Origin: CALFVT01 sp039989855
GTDB lineage: Bacteria > Pseudomonadota > Alphaproteobacteria > Caulobacterales > Maricaulaceae
NCBI GenBank assembly: GCA_039989855.1
Contig: JBDXGZ010000023.1
Span: forward strand, 248,001 to 312,000
DNA: 64,000 nucleotides
Direction of reading: 5' to 3'
Shown here: positions 1 through 9,660 of the stretch, piece by piece
Layout: each line of letters begins with the position of its first letter
Position numbering within the stretch: position 1 is the first letter of the stretch
Program-made: the position numbers and the translations under genes
The notes under the pieces: generated by a model
Databases searched by the model: none
Told to the model about the DNA's origin: nothing
What the model saw: only the letters and a program-made list of their open reading frames with translations

Positions 1-1
1 C

Positions 2-1057
2 TCTAATGATAATGTTAAGAAAGTTACCATCACACCCACCGCTCCCGACGATATCAAAAATTTAGCCAACGACGGGCAGACAGAGGGCATAGAGACTAAT
101 CTGCCAGATTTATTAGGCGGCGAGGTTCCTGCTAATGTTAATCCAACTGAGGTCCTCGCAGGCGGGACTGAAGACACAAATGTAACGCCTCCACAAACAA
201 ATGACACACCACAACCGAGACTCATTCGAATAAACGGTCAACCTGCGGGCCGAGATCGTGCAACCCCGCTGATTAAAGCCCCCATACAAGGATTGTCACG
301 ACAATCACCTTATGGCCCAATTCCAGCTAAATCAGAGACCGGCGATACAGCCTTTCTTCGTTATGCAAAACCGTTCCAAACACCTGTTAACGCCAAAACC
401 GTTGCTATAATCATCGGGGGCCTCGGGCTGAACTCTGAAATTACCACGCGCGCCATTCTAGACCTGCCTGAACAAATCACTTTATCCTTTGCCGCTCATA
501 GCCCTCAACTACAAGTATGGATCGACCAAGCCCGTGAAAATGGCCACGAAGTGATGATCGAAATCCCTATGCAAGCCATTGGAGAAACGCCTGACGCTAG
601 TAATCGTACACTCATCGTCACTGATGACATCGCTAAAAATACGCGTAATCTTGACTGGTTGTTAAGTCAGGGATCAGGTTATTTTGCTGTAACAAATTAC
701 AATGGAGATGCGTTTTTATCCCGCTCAGATATAGTCGCTCCAATGATGAGTTACCTTGAAGACACAGGCCTTGGTTTTATCTTTGATAGCTCCTTTCCAT
801 CTGTTGCCCTCCCCGCTCTTGCAACATCTGCTAAGTTGCCATTTATTGAGGCCGAGATGATATTGGATGATGTGAACAATAGAGATCTAACGCGGGCTAA
901 ATTATCTGAACTCACTGATAAAGCTAGAAGTGGGCACCGCCCCATCGGCACGGGATTCGCTTACACGAGCACGATAGATGCCGTGACGGCTTGGGCTGCA
1001 ACAGCGGCTGATGAAGGTCTGGTTCTCGTTCCAGCCTCTCACCTCATGGCGCCCTAA
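2..1057 (+). CDS. Divergent polysaccharide deacetylase family protein (5' end outside window)
   Basis: The reading frame is open to the left edge, so the N-terminus is missing. The visible part starts with about 100 low-complexity Thr/Pro/Asn/Asp-rich residues, a likely periplasmic linker. The fold begins near position 395 with TVAIIIGGLGLN and continues through ITLSFAAHSPQL, EVMIEIPMQA and FIFDSSF, the pattern of the divergent polysaccharide deacetylase (YibQ/DUF610) family. Such proteins are thought to act on cell-envelope polysaccharide or peptidoglycan; the substrate is not known. An ATG at 293 is only an internal methionine candidate and would cut off part of the linker. The stop overlaps the rppH start (TAATG), so the two are probably cotranscribed. 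In many alphaproteobacteria this gene lies between a carboxy-terminal protease gene and rppH. Confidence 0.85.
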   Translation, partial: SNDNVKKVTITPTAPDDIKNLANDGQTEGIETNLPDLLGGEVPANVNPTEVLAGGTEDTNVTPPQTNDTPQPRLIRINGQPAGRDRATPLIKAPIQGLSRQSPYGPIPAKSETGDTAFLRYAKPFQTPVNAKTVAIIIGGLGLNSEITTRAILDLPEQITLSFAAHSPQLQVWIDQARENGHEVMIEIPMQAIGETPDASNRTLIVTDDIAKNTRNLDWLLSQGSGYFAVTNYNGDAFLSRSDIVAPMMSYLEDTGLGFIFDSSFPSVALPALATSAKLPFIEAEMILDDVNNRDLTRAKLSELTDKARSGHRPIGTGFAYTSTIDAVTAWAATAADEGLVLVPASHLMAP

Positions 1058-1542
1058 TGTTAAAACCTAAAACTAAAGACTCTGATTACCGTCCCGCCGT
1101 TGGCCTCGTTATCTTCAATGATAATGGCGAGGTCTTCATAGGCCGCAGGCGGGGGCAAAAGGGCTTTTGGATTTGGCAGTTCCCACAAGGCGGCATTGAC
1201 TCAGGAGAAACGCCCGAGCAAGCCGCTTACCGTGAACTTCACGAGGAAACAGGCCTGCAAAAATCACATATTGAGGTCATCGGTGAAATCGAACCATGGC
1301 TCTATTATGATCTTCCGAAAGAGCGTCGCAAACGCTGGCGCGGGCAAAAACAAAAATGGTTCGCCGTGCGCTTATTAGGCTCGACAAAGAACATCAACCT
1401 TAAGGTCGAAAATCCACCTGAGTTCTCTCGTTATTTATGGGGAAGCCTTGACGATGCGGCGCACTTAATTGTGCCGTTTAAACGCGACGTCTATAAGCGA
1501 CTTGCAAAAGACTTTAAACACTTTGCCAAACCGAATAAATAG
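1057..1542 (+). CDS. rppH: RNA pyrophosphohydrolase (Nudix hydrolase)
   Basis: The 161-residue protein has a full Nudix box at residues 45-67: G45, E51, then RELHEETGL, matching G-x5-E-x7-REUxEExGU. The opening YRPAVGLVIFN, the FWQFPQGG-like segment (WIWQFPQGG) and the later KWFAVRLLG are typical of RppH. This family removes pyrophosphate from the 5' triphosphate of mRNAs and so starts RNase E-dependent decay; homologues also hydrolyse dinucleoside polyphosphates. Length is normal. It starts inside the stop codon of the deacetylase gene (TAATG), which supports translational coupling. No missing key residues were seen. Confidence 0.95.
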   Translation: MLKPKTKDSDYRPAVGLVIFNDNGEVFIGRRRGQKGFWIWQFPQGGIDSGETPEQAAYRELHEETGLQKSHIEVIGEIEPWLYYDLPKERRKRWRGQKQKWFAVRLLGSTKNINLKVENPPEFSRYLWGSLDDAAHLIVPFKRDVYKRLAKDFKHFAKPNK

Positions 1543-1591
1543 CCTTATGCCGCAAAGGTAGAGAGCAAAATAGCCATAAATGAGGGGCGTC

Positions 1592-2851
1592 ATGACCGAA
1601 AGAGTTACGGGAAATAGCGCCATGATATGCGTCCTGATCAGCGTGATGATCAGCTCAATCGGCTTTGGCATCATAATACCTGTTCTACCTGACCTCATCA
1701 AAGACCTAACAGGATTAGACAATAGTCAGGCCGCTATTTACGGCGGCTGGATGACATTTGTATATGCCGTCATGCAATTTTTCTTCATGCCTATATTAGG
1801 CAATTTGTCTGATCGTTATGGGCGCCGCCCAGTTATGCTCCTATCTCTTTTCGGTTTAAGCCTTGATTATTTTATTATGGCCCTAGCTCCAACGGTTGTT
1901 TTCTTATTTATAGGACGCGGCTTAGCGGGCGTCATGGGCGCTACATTTAGCACAGCCAATGCCTATATTGCCGATATATCACCACCAGAAAAACGTGCCC
2001 AGAACTTTGGTCTCGTCGGCGCATTCTTCGGTGTAGGCTTTATATTAGGCCCTGTTGTAGGCGGAATACTCGGTGAATATGGCTCACGTGTTCCCTTTTA
2101 CGCCGCTGGAATTATATCCCTGCTTAACATGGTGTTTGGGTATTTTGTCTTACCTGAAACTTTAACCGAAGATAAACGCCGACCCTTTGACTGGAAGCGC
2201 GCTAATGCTTTCGGTGTGTTCCGCCAAATTGCCAGATTAAAAGGCGCCTTTGGCCTGCTCACAATCATGCTACTACTCGCAACGGCCCATACGGCCTATC
2301 CTACGAGCTATGCGTTTAGCATGAATGAAGGGCTTGGATGGACGTCGCGCGATGTGGGTATCTCTCTTGGCTTTTTTGGTATCGCGTCAATTATTGTTCA
2401 AGGCGGATTGATCCGTAAAATTATCCCTGCGATTGGTCTATTTTGGGCAGCCTTTATTGGCATAACCTCCAATATCATTGCATTCATCGGCTTCGGCCTC
2501 GCGACCACAGGATGGGTTATTTACGCGATGGGGCCATTTTCAGCCTTCGCAGGCCTTTATCAGCCCTCTTTAAACAATATGATTTCTAGCCGCCTCAGTG
2601 CCTCAGAACAAGGTGAGCTGCAAGGCGCCGTAGGGGCCGTCATGGGACTCGCGCTCATGTTTGGGCCACTGCCGATGACCTATTTATTTAAAGAATTCAC
2701 GCGGCACGATAACGCCTTGTCTATCTACCTGCCCGGTGCGCCCTTCATTTTTGGGGCATGTCTTGCGGTGCTTGCTCTGGTTTTATTTTTATTCGTCGGA
2801 AAGGATTCAGACCTACATACAGCTCCAACAATACCGGATAGCGCGACGTAA
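1592..2851 (+). CDS. MFS transporter, TCR/Tet-like drug exporter family
   Basis: This is a 12-helix major facilitator protein of about 419 residues. The first helix reads SSIGFGIIIPVLPDL and is followed by the loop 2-3 motif A GNLSDRYGRRPVML, as in TetA-type proton antiporters. The motif C-like GPVVGGILGEYG is in helix 5. The family exports tetracycline or other small molecules; the real substrate cannot be told from sequence. I place the start at the ATG at 1592 rather than 1580 because GAGGGG (1582-1587) sits just upstream of it as a ribosome site. It converges on the TPR/oxygenase gene, with 3 bases between the two stops. No resistance phenotype should be assumed. Confidence 0.88.
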   Translation: MTERVTGNSAMICVLISVMISSIGFGIIIPVLPDLIKDLTGLDNSQAAIYGGWMTFVYAVMQFFFMPILGNLSDRYGRRPVMLLSLFGLSLDYFIMALAPTVVFLFIGRGLAGVMGATFSTANAYIADISPPEKRAQNFGLVGAFFGVGFILGPVVGGILGEYGSRVPFYAAGIISLLNMVFGYFVLPETLTEDKRRPFDWKRANAFGVFRQIARLKGAFGLLTIMLLLATAHTAYPTSYAFSMNEGLGWTSRDVGISLGFFGIASIIVQGGLIRKIIPAIGLFWAAFIGITSNIIAFIGFGLATTGWVIYAMGPFSAFAGLYQPSLNNMISSRLSASEQGELQGAVGAVMGLALMFGPLPMTYLFKEFTRHDNALSIYLPGAPFIFGACLAVLALVLFLFVGKDSDLHTAPTIPDSAT

Positions 2852-2854
2852 AAT

Positions 2855-4564
2855 TTATGATGTTTTTGGTAGGTCGGGTAAAACATCAAAAGGCAATGTC
2901 AGTCTCCGCCCCGACTGCTTCAAAGGCACGGTTCCGTGCCACATATAGCTTGGGAACAAAACAAGACGCCCTGCCTTAGGCTCTACAAAATGCTCAGCCT
3001 CCAAATTCACATCAAAAGGCGGCTGTCCGAACCTAATCCAGCCGGACTTCCCGTCTCCATCATCCATAGTCTTTGGAACGTCAACATAGTAGGCAGAACT
3101 AATCCAGCCCTCAGGATGGATATGGTCTATGTGATGCCCATCTTGATCCAGTTTAACTGACCATGCGGCACGAATACGGGCTTCACCTGTATTCCTACGT
3201 GTCAAAGGGTGCCCATTATCCGTACCAATAGCCGCCATATATTGCTTTATAGGGGATTGAACCGCGTCAAAAAAATGCTTCAATATAGGGTTGTCAAGAT
3301 GAACAAGGTTTGGGCTTGTTTGCGTTCCTATCCTGACCGATTGATTAAGCGGCGCATCGGAGAAATTATGTAGATTTTCGAGTGTACGCGCCAATGCTAC
3401 ATTAAAATCCTCAATAGACTTATAGCCTTCAGGGGCGTCTAAATCATAAACATGGACATATTTTTCATAATCAAAATAATATTTGTAATCCGTCCCCAAG
3501 AGCCGACCACCAGTGGCGCGCATAGCCATCCAAAATTGATTGTTAGGTTGCTGGTTTAAAGCTGATTGCGCCGCATGCATAGCATCGGGGACGTGGCCCG
3601 CCACCATAGCCGCGCGTGAGAACTCCGTCATGAGGCCAATATCACCGGGGCGACGTTTAAGGCCTTCAAATGTTAGCTTATAAGCCTCAGCCGCTTTGTT
3701 TTGGTCGGCTTTCATCCGTCCTTTAAATGACAATAGTTCAGCCTGTTCCCCAAATTTTGACAGAGCTTTTTCTAAAATATTTTCTGCTTTTTCTGTCTCA
3801 TCAGCCATATGGAAAACCCGAGCCACGGCTACAAAAACTTCAGAACGGTTATCTTCATTTTCCAATATGCGCTCTAAGACGACAGATGCCGCTGGCCATT
3901 GGCCCAACATATGTAAAGTTTGCGCCATATTCACAATCGCTTTTGGACCGAAAACAGGTGAAGATATAGCCTCATTATTCGCCGTTATAGCCTCGTCAAA
4001 CGCCCCCATTTCAAACAGTATTTGCCCGCGAAGAAACGCGAACTCCTCTTTATGTGGTCCGTCTGTCTTCGCCTTATCCAATAACGCCAAGGCCTGTTCG
4101 TTTTTACTTAAGTCCTTAAGCGCGTAAACCTGTGCGAGCATAAAAAGTTGATTGTTAACATCCACTTGGGCCAAGGCCTCAAATAAAGGCAGGGCATCCG
4201 CTGGATTTTGGTAATTAAGATGGCAAAAAGCAAGATTCGCACGCGCCACATGATATGACGGCGATATGTCCAAGGCGGCGTTAAAAGCACGTTCTGCCCT
4301 GATCGGATCTTGCAGCCGCACCCAAATCGTTCCAACCGTATTTAAAACTTCATGATCGTTCGGTTTGACGGCGAGGCTATCCTCTAAATAAATGAGTGCA
4401 TTATGATAGTCACCGCTGTCACGCGCTATCATTGCCGCAAGGTGTTTTGCTTTGTGATGTTGAGACTCTTTTAGCAAAGGCGCTAACATCTTACGTGCCG
4501 CGTCAAAATTTCCGCTTCGATAAAGACCATTGGCCTCATTTAAAATCTTATTTGGGTCTGTCAT
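2855..4564 (-). CDS. TPR-repeat protein with C-terminal 2OG-Fe(II) oxygenase domain
   Basis: Residues 1 to about 350 form a series of tetratricopeptide repeats (for example HNALIYLEDSLAVKPNDHEVL and RAERAFNAALDISPSYHVAR). The last 200 residues resemble the putative 2OG-Fe(II) oxygenase family PF13759: an iron-binding segment HIDHIHPEGW, then SSAYYVDVP, then LVLFPSYMWHGTVPL with the distal histidine, and an arginine in GRRLTLPFDV for 2-oxoglutarate. Proteins of this architecture are widespread in marine alphaproteobacteria, but their substrates are mostly unknown, so the hydroxylase activity is inferred. Length (569 aa) suits the two-part layout. No signal peptide is present, so it is likely cytoplasmic. 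It is divergent from the methyltransferase gene 156 bases away. Confidence 0.85.
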   Translation of the reverse strand: MTDPNKILNEANGLYRSGNFDAARKMLAPLLKESQHHKAKHLAAMIARDSGDYHNALIYLEDSLAVKPNDHEVLNTVGTIWVRLQDPIRAERAFNAALDISPSYHVARANLAFCHLNYQNPADALPLFEALAQVDVNNQLFMLAQVYALKDLSKNEQALALLDKAKTDGPHKEEFAFLRGQILFEMGAFDEAITANNEAISSPVFGPKAIVNMAQTLHMLGQWPAASVVLERILENEDNRSEVFVAVARVFHMADETEKAENILEKALSKFGEQAELLSFKGRMKADQNKAAEAYKLTFEGLKRRPGDIGLMTEFSRAAMVAGHVPDAMHAAQSALNQQPNNQFWMAMRATGGRLLGTDYKYYFDYEKYVHVYDLDAPEGYKSIEDFNVALARTLENLHNFSDAPLNQSVRIGTQTSPNLVHLDNPILKHFFDAVQSPIKQYMAAIGTDNGHPLTRRNTGEARIRAAWSVKLDQDGHHIDHIHPEGWISSAYYVDVPKTMDDGDGKSGWIRFGQPPFDVNLEAEHFVEPKAGRLVLFPSYMWHGTVPLKQSGRRLTLPFDVLPDLPKTS

Positions 4565-4720
4565 ACACTTCGTTTAGTGAAAGACATGGAACTTGGAAAG
4601 TCTAAATCAATATCTCTGTCAAAACAGTCGAGTTTGACTTGCGTCATACCACCTTAGCCGCTTATGACATGCCCATAAGATATTCTCCCCTGCTCGTTTT
4701 TAAACGTTAAGGCTCCATAT

Positions 4721-5695
4721 ATGACAAATCATCATTCCCAAGATTGGAATAATTACTGGCAAGGACGATCTGCCTCTGAAGGTGGGAATGCATTAACGGG
4801 CGTGGGAATTGAAAACAATGCTGTTTTATCTTCATTTTGGCAAAAAACCTTTAAACCTCTCCCCCAAACAGCACGTCTTGTTGACTTTGCTTGCGGCGCA
4901 GGGTCGGTTCTTAAACATGCCCATAATGCCAATATGAAAAATCTAACGGGGATCGATATTTCCGGTAGCGCCATTGATGTACTCACAGATAAATATCCAT
5001 CCATTAAGGGGGTCGTCTGCCCTGTGGATAGAACACCCTTCAATGATAGGGAGTTTGACATTATCGTCAGTCAATTTGGCTTTGAATATGCTGGCGGAAA
5101 AAACCAACGTATAAACACCACCAAAGAAATGGTGCGTATTTTAAAACCATCAGGAAAAATCGTTTTGATAGCCCATATTAAGAACGGTGCTATCATGCGC
5201 GACTGCCAAACATCTTTAGATCAAATCAACATGATTGCTAAAAGTCAATTCTTCAAAATAGCTCAATCCACATTCATAGCCTCTCATAACGCGAATAATA
5301 CAAAAAGCGCTCATGATAAGAATAAAGCCGAAAGTACAATGAAGCGGCTGAATCAGGCTTCAAAGCCCCTATTAGATTGGCTGAAGGAAGAAAATTTAGA
5401 AAAAAACGATTTTGCCAAATTTATCTATTACCTTTTACAGAGCTCAAATAAATTACTTCAAAATTACCACAAATACACACCTAGCGACGGAAAAGCGTGG
5501 TTTGATGGTATGGAGAGGGAAACATTCGCCTATAAGGGCCGTATGTCCAGCATGATTGACGCGGCGCTGAGCCAGCAAGACGCGCAGGCTTTATTAGACA
5601 CATTCGAAACCGCGGGACTAACCTCTAACCCACTGGAAAAATTACACTTTCCACAAGAAAGAGCCCCAATCGCTTGGAAAATACAAACGGCATAA
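4721..5695 (+). CDS. Class I SAM-dependent methyltransferase
   Basis: Motif I is clear: LVDFACGAGSVLKHA with the acidic residue in LTGIDISGSAID, followed by FDIIVSQFGFEYA (motif II/post-II) and ILKPSGKIVLIAH (motif III). This is a methyltransferase-11/25 type Rossmann fold in the first 170 residues. The remaining 150 residues are helical and Lys/Asn-rich, and probably select the substrate, which I cannot name. AAGG lies about 9 bases before the ATG. The gene is divergent from the TPR/oxygenase and converges on the small secreted protein. Codon use is A+T-richer than in the housekeeping genes. Confidence 0.85.
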   Translation: MTNHHSQDWNNYWQGRSASEGGNALTGVGIENNAVLSSFWQKTFKPLPQTARLVDFACGAGSVLKHAHNANMKNLTGIDISGSAIDVLTDKYPSIKGVVCPVDRTPFNDREFDIIVSQFGFEYAGGKNQRINTTKEMVRILKPSGKIVLIAHIKNGAIMRDCQTSLDQINMIAKSQFFKIAQSTFIASHNANNTKSAHDKNKAESTMKRLNQASKPLLDWLKEENLEKNDFAKFIYYLLQSSNKLLQNYHKYTPSDGKAWFDGMERETFAYKGRMSSMIDAALSQQDAQALLDTFETAGLTSNPLEKLHFPQERAPIAWKIQTA

Positions 5696-5713
5696 ACCTT
5701 ATTAAAGCTCGCT

Positions 5714-6298
5714 TTATTTAATTCGGCGAACACGTATTCCGCGGCGCGTCGTTTTTCCGTTCTCATCAAGCAAGGTCATCAGATAACTGCCAAAAGTCGC
5801 TGGTTTTATTCTTGCCTGTCTAGTTCTTTTAGAAACAGACCCTGTGCTGCCATTAACTTGCTCCCAAACTTGACCATTATCCATTGTGATCTTTAAGCCC
5901 GACCGTCTACGATCAATAGATGATATGTCGAAAACTTGTTCTCGATTGTTTACCTCTTTCTCAATCTTTTCAGCTTTCTGATCCTTCTTATCGTCCTTAT
6001 CTTTTTTATTTGAGCGTAAGATATTCAATTTTGGAAGTGAGAAGCCAAAAGCATCACGTTCGATCTCTTTGACCTTTTCAGAATCAATCGTGACGATTTC
6101 CTGTCTTTGCTCTTTTTCTCGCAAAAGTGGAACTTGTGTATCGTAACAACGCCAACGTTCATTATCGCTCTCAATATCGGCACAGGCGAAGAGACCATCA
6201 AGCGGCTTAGTATTATCTTGAGCAAAAACTACGTTAGGTGCTAATAATGCAAAAACAAAACCACATGCTGCATATCCAAGCTTCGTTTTTATATTCAT
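5714..6298 (-). CDS. Small secreted protein of unknown function
   Basis: The 194-residue product starts with a signal peptide (MNIKTKLGYAAC..., hydrophobic core, cleavage around VFA-QDN). I use the ATG at 6298 because AGAGGT precedes it at good spacing; the frame could be extended to a TTG at 6319. After the signal comes a short motif with two cysteines, LFACADIESDNERWRCYD, similar to the 'C-x-D-x-x-R-x-x-C-[FY]-D' element in several alphaproteobacterial exported proteins. A central charged Lys/Asp/Glu segment follows, and the C-terminal part reads like a small beta domain (GLKITMDNGQVWEQ). No enzymatic motif is visible. It is probably periplasmic. Confidence 0.65.
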   Translation of the reverse strand: MNIKTKLGYAACGFVFALLAPNVVFAQDNTKPLDGLFACADIESDNERWRCYDTQVPLLREKEQRQEIVTIDSEKVKEIERDAFGFSLPKLNILRSNKKDKDDKKDQKAEKIEKEVNNREQVFDISSIDRRRSGLKITMDNGQVWEQVNGSTGSVSKRTRQARIKPATFGSYLMTLLDENGKTTRRGIRVRRIK

Positions 6299-6319
6299 AT
6301 ATAAACCTCTTACTTTCAA

Positions 6320-6709
6320 TCACTTAGACTTTTGTAATATTGTAAAATCGTAGTCAAAACCAAGATAGTCCTAACATTTCATGATACGCCATACCTGTTA
6401 GCACAGCCTAGACCAATAGTGTGTTTTTGCAACATATTTTAAGGAATTGAAGTTCAGCCCATCCCTCTAAGCAGACTTATGGCGTGAGACGTTTAAACAT
6501 AACAAATTTAAACGTTACAAATTTGCAACATGATTTAAGTAATTCGAGTTGAGTCCCCCCAAAGGCCGCGTTCTTACTTGAGACTTTTAAATCAAACGTT
6601 ACAAAGACGTCATACGCGTGTTGTAAAAATGCGCATTACGTACAGGGATAAGTTACATCTAGCTTGTCTCGCTCTCATTTTAATAAAGTCAAGTTTAAGG
6701 AGACTTTTA
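6320..6709 (+). promoter_or_regulatory. Leader/promoter region of the TonB-dependent receptor, with tandem duplication
   Basis: This 390-base gene-free stretch lies between two divergent genes. It contains an imperfect tandem duplication: 6426-6521 and 6522-6605. Shared blocks are TTTGCAACAT (6426 and 6522), TTTAAG..AATT..AGTT, TGAGAC-TTTAAA, and the exact 12-mer AAACGTTACAAA (6510-6521 and 6594-6605). The ribosome site AAGGAG at 6698-6703 is followed by the ATG at 6710. I could not place a convincing -35/-10 pair. Confidence 0.6.
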
Positions 6710-9607
6710 ATGAATAATTTGACAAAAAAGCAATTGCTTCTAACAACATTGTTGTCAGCAGTGACGGTTGCTTCATTCAGCGCGCCTGCGGTAGCGCAAG
6801 ACGCTGATGGAGATGAAATCATTGTTACGGGTTCACGTATCAAACAACTGGACTTCCAGTCCAACTCACCTGTTGCAACAGTTAATGTAGAACAATTTGA
6901 AAAAACTTTCTCTATTAACACGGAAAACCTCCTCAACACACTTCCGCAAACTGTTGCTGGTCTTGACCGTACGTCAAACAATCCAGGTAACGGTTCTGCA
7001 ACAGTTAACCTTCGTGGTCTTGGCGCCAACAGAACACTTGTTCTTGTAAACGGTACACGTCAGATTCCTTTCGGCCAAAACGGTGTTGTCGACCTTAACA
7101 CAATCCCTGTTAGCTTGATCGAAAACGTTGAAGTTCTTACGGGTGGTGCGTCATCTGTATATGGTGCTGATGCGGTTGCTGGTGTTGTTAACTTTATTCT
7201 TGACGATGATTTCGAAGGCTTCGAAAGCAATGTTGGTTACTCAATCACAGACGAGGGCGACGCTGGTCTTTTCAACCTTTCCGCAACTATCGGCGCTAAT
7301 TTCGATGATGATCGCGGTAATGTTGTTTTAGACGTATCATATGCAAATCGTGATTCACTATTCCAAGGCGATCGTGATTTCTCAGAAGTTGCTCTTTTCA
7401 ACAATGCTGACAACACAGGCCTAGAGCCAGGCGGTTCATCAGGTACACTAGGTACAACATTGTTTGGATTTAGTGCTCCTAATCTATTCGCTACTGTTCC
7501 AGATAACAGTAACGGTAACGGTCTTTTTGATGGAAACGGTGGCATTGCACCATTTATCTCCACTGGTGACGTAAATGACTTCTACAACTACGCACCTGTT
7601 AACTTCCTACAGTTGCCGCAAGAGCGATTCACAATCACATCACTTGGTAGCTATGAAATTAACAACCACGTTGAAATCTACGGGCGTGGAACATTCGCGC
7701 AAAACCGCGTTGATAGCCAATTGGCTCCAACACCAATTTTCCAAACATCAGAAATTTCTCTTGATGGAAACCCATTCCTATCCGCTGAGACACAAGCTAT
7801 CTTGTCAAACTCAATCGGTAATGGCGTGGATACAGATGGTGACGGCATTGATGATACAGCAACAGGTTTCTTTGGTCGTCGTCTTGAAGAAGTTGGCCCT
7901 CGGGTAACAAATGATATCAACGATGTTTTCCAAATCACATTAGGTGCTCGTGGTGATATCACAGATGTATGGGGATACGACGTATTCTTCCAAGAAGGCC
8001 GTACAACTCGCGCACTTACGCAGCTTGGTAACGTAAACAGAGACCGTTACGATCAAGCGTTACTACTTGCCGATGCTGATGGTGATGGTAATGTTGATCT
8101 CGACGCAAATGGTAACCCAACTTGCGCCGATACTGGTGCAAATGGCGGTACTGTCGGATGTACACCACTAAACATTTTTGGTGCTGGCAATATTAGCCAA
8201 GGCGCTGCTGACTTCATTAATACAGCTGTTGCGTCAACATCAGAGTTTCAACAAACGATTATCCAAGGTAACGTTTTTGGTGACTTAGGTGAATTAAGCT
8301 TAACTGATACACCAATCGGTGTTGCTATCGGTGGTGAATACATCGAAACTGAAGCTGATTTCCGTCCATCACAAGACTTGGCTGCGGGTACGATCGCTGG
8401 CTTTAACGGATCTCCGCCTTCAGGTGGTTCATTTGACGTATATTCAATATATGGCGAATTGAAAATCCCACTTGTCGAAGGTCTACCTTTTGCACAGAAC
8501 ATTACACTTGATCTTGCTGGTCGTTACTCCGACTACAATACAACAGGTGGTAATGAGACCTACAAAATTGGTGGTTCATGGGCTGTTAATGATCAGCTCC
8601 GCTTCCGTGGTAACTATAACCGTGCTGTCCGCGCTCCGAACATTGGCGAACTATTCGCTCCAGTCGCACAAGGCTTCCCAGGTGCACAAGACCCATGTTC
8701 ATCTGCGGGTGCTGTAAACGGTGTTGTACCGGCAGCTGTTCAAGCTGTTTGTTTAGCAACAGGTGTTTCTGCTGCAAACATCGGCTCAACTGCAATTGAC
8801 ACGATCTCTGGTCAGGTTGAAACACTTGCTGGTGGTAATGTTAATCTAGACGTCGAAACAGCTGACACATTCACAATTGGTGCTGTCATTGAGCCGGAAT
8901 TCATTCCAGGCCTATCGCTTTCAGTCGATTACTATGACATTACGATTGATGATGCGATTGCTGCCTTCGGTGGTGGTGCACAAAACGTTCTTGACACATG
9001 TTTAACAGACACAGAATTTGGTGGCGTAGGCTCAGAATTCTGTAACGTTATTCAGCGTCAACCAGGTGGTTTGATTGACTTCATCTCCCTTCAAGCTCAA
9101 AATGTTGCGTCTATCGAAAACACAGGTATCGATATCCTTGCACGTTATGGCTTTGAATTTTCTGATTGGGGGAACTTCAACGTAACCTATAACTCTACTA
9201 TCAACTTAGATAACAACTTCACAGCCTTTGAAGGTGCTGATGTTATCACATGTGCTGGTGAGTTTGGTACAACATGTGGCGAACCTGATCCAACATACCG
9301 TCACCGTACAACAGGTGGTTGGGACAAAGGACCGTTCTCAGCACAAGTTGTTTGGCGTCTAGTTGGTAGCGTTGATGATGACGCGCCAGGAACAAACTTC
9401 GTTGATGAGATTGGTACATTCCATTACTTTGATGCATCAGCATCATGGGATTTGACTGACAACTACGCGATCACTGTTGGTATGAACAATGTGTTCGATA
9501 GAAACCCACCAGTAATCGGTGACAATGATGAGCAAGCAAACACATTCCCAGCCACATATGATGTATTTGGCCGGACATTATTTGCTAGCCTAAGAACAAA
9601 GTTCTAG
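6710..9607 (+). CDS. TonB-dependent outer membrane receptor
   Basis: The protein has a signal peptide ending near PAVAQDADG, then a TonB-box-like stretch DEIIVTGSRI. The plug domain contains NTLPQTVAGLD, VNLRGLGANRTLVLVNG and GGASSVYGADAVAGVVNF, and a long beta-barrel ends in FGRTLFASLRTKF, with a terminal phenylalanine as expected for outer-membrane insertion. These receptors import scarce ligands such as siderophores, vitamins or oligosaccharides using TonB energy; the ligand cannot be read here. I place the start at 6710 because AAGGAG precedes it and the signal peptide begins there; the open frame extends upstream without coding character. Two Asp/Gly loops (near residues 374 and 457) resemble calcium-binding repeats. 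It is monocistronic, with its own terminator. Confidence 0.93.
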   Translation: MNNLTKKQLLLTTLLSAVTVASFSAPAVAQDADGDEIIVTGSRIKQLDFQSNSPVATVNVEQFEKTFSINTENLLNTLPQTVAGLDRTSNNPGNGSATVNLRGLGANRTLVLVNGTRQIPFGQNGVVDLNTIPVSLIENVEVLTGGASSVYGADAVAGVVNFILDDDFEGFESNVGYSITDEGDAGLFNLSATIGANFDDDRGNVVLDVSYANRDSLFQGDRDFSEVALFNNADNTGLEPGGSSGTLGTTLFGFSAPNLFATVPDNSNGNGLFDGNGGIAPFISTGDVNDFYNYAPVNFLQLPQERFTITSLGSYEINNHVEIYGRGTFAQNRVDSQLAPTPIFQTSEISLDGNPFLSAETQAILSNSIGNGVDTDGDGIDDTATGFFGRRLEEVGPRVTNDINDVFQITLGARGDITDVWGYDVFFQEGRTTRALTQLGNVNRDRYDQALLLADADGDGNVDLDANGNPTCADTGANGGTVGCTPLNIFGAGNISQGAADFINTAVASTSEFQQTIIQGNVFGDLGELSLTDTPIGVAIGGEYIETEADFRPSQDLAAGTIAGFNGSPPSGGSFDVYSIYGELKIPLVEGLPFAQNITLDLAGRYSDYNTTGGNETYKIGGSWAVNDQLRFRGNYNRAVRAPNIGELFAPVAQGFPGAQDPCSSAGAVNGVVPAAVQAVCLATGVSAANIGSTAIDTISGQVETLAGGNVNLDVETADTFTIGAVIEPEFIPGLSLSVDYYDITIDDAIAAFGGGAQNVLDTCLTDTEFGGVGSEFCNVIQRQPGGLIDFISLQAQNVASIENTGIDILARYGFEFSDWGNFNVTYNSTINLDNNFTAFEGADVITCAGEFGTTCGEPDPTYRHRTTGGWDKGPFSAQVVWRLVGSVDDDAPGTNFVDEIGTFHYFDASASWDLTDNYAITVGMNNVFDRNPPVIGDNDEQANTFPATYDVFGRTLFASLRTKF

Positions 9608-9632
9608 GCTTTTAGTCCCATATCAATATTTT

Positions 9633-9659
9633 AACCGGCCTTCACTGGCCGGTTTTTTT
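9633..9659 (+). terminator. Rho-independent terminator of the TonB-dependent receptor gene
   Basis: A perfect 8-bp stem AACCGGCC (9633-9640) / GGCCGGTT (9647-9654) with a 6-base loop is followed by a T run. It sits 26 bases after the receptor stop codon. Confidence 0.93.
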
Positions 9660-9660
9660 A

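Noticed and set aside
3696..4127. 143-codon plus-strand frame inside the TPR gene
   Set aside because: Lies antisense to well-supported TPR repeats and shows no domain or start signal.
6578..6709. Upstream extension of the TonB-dependent receptor
   Set aside because: The added 44 residues come before the signal peptide, lack coding character and precede the AAGGAG site of the true start.
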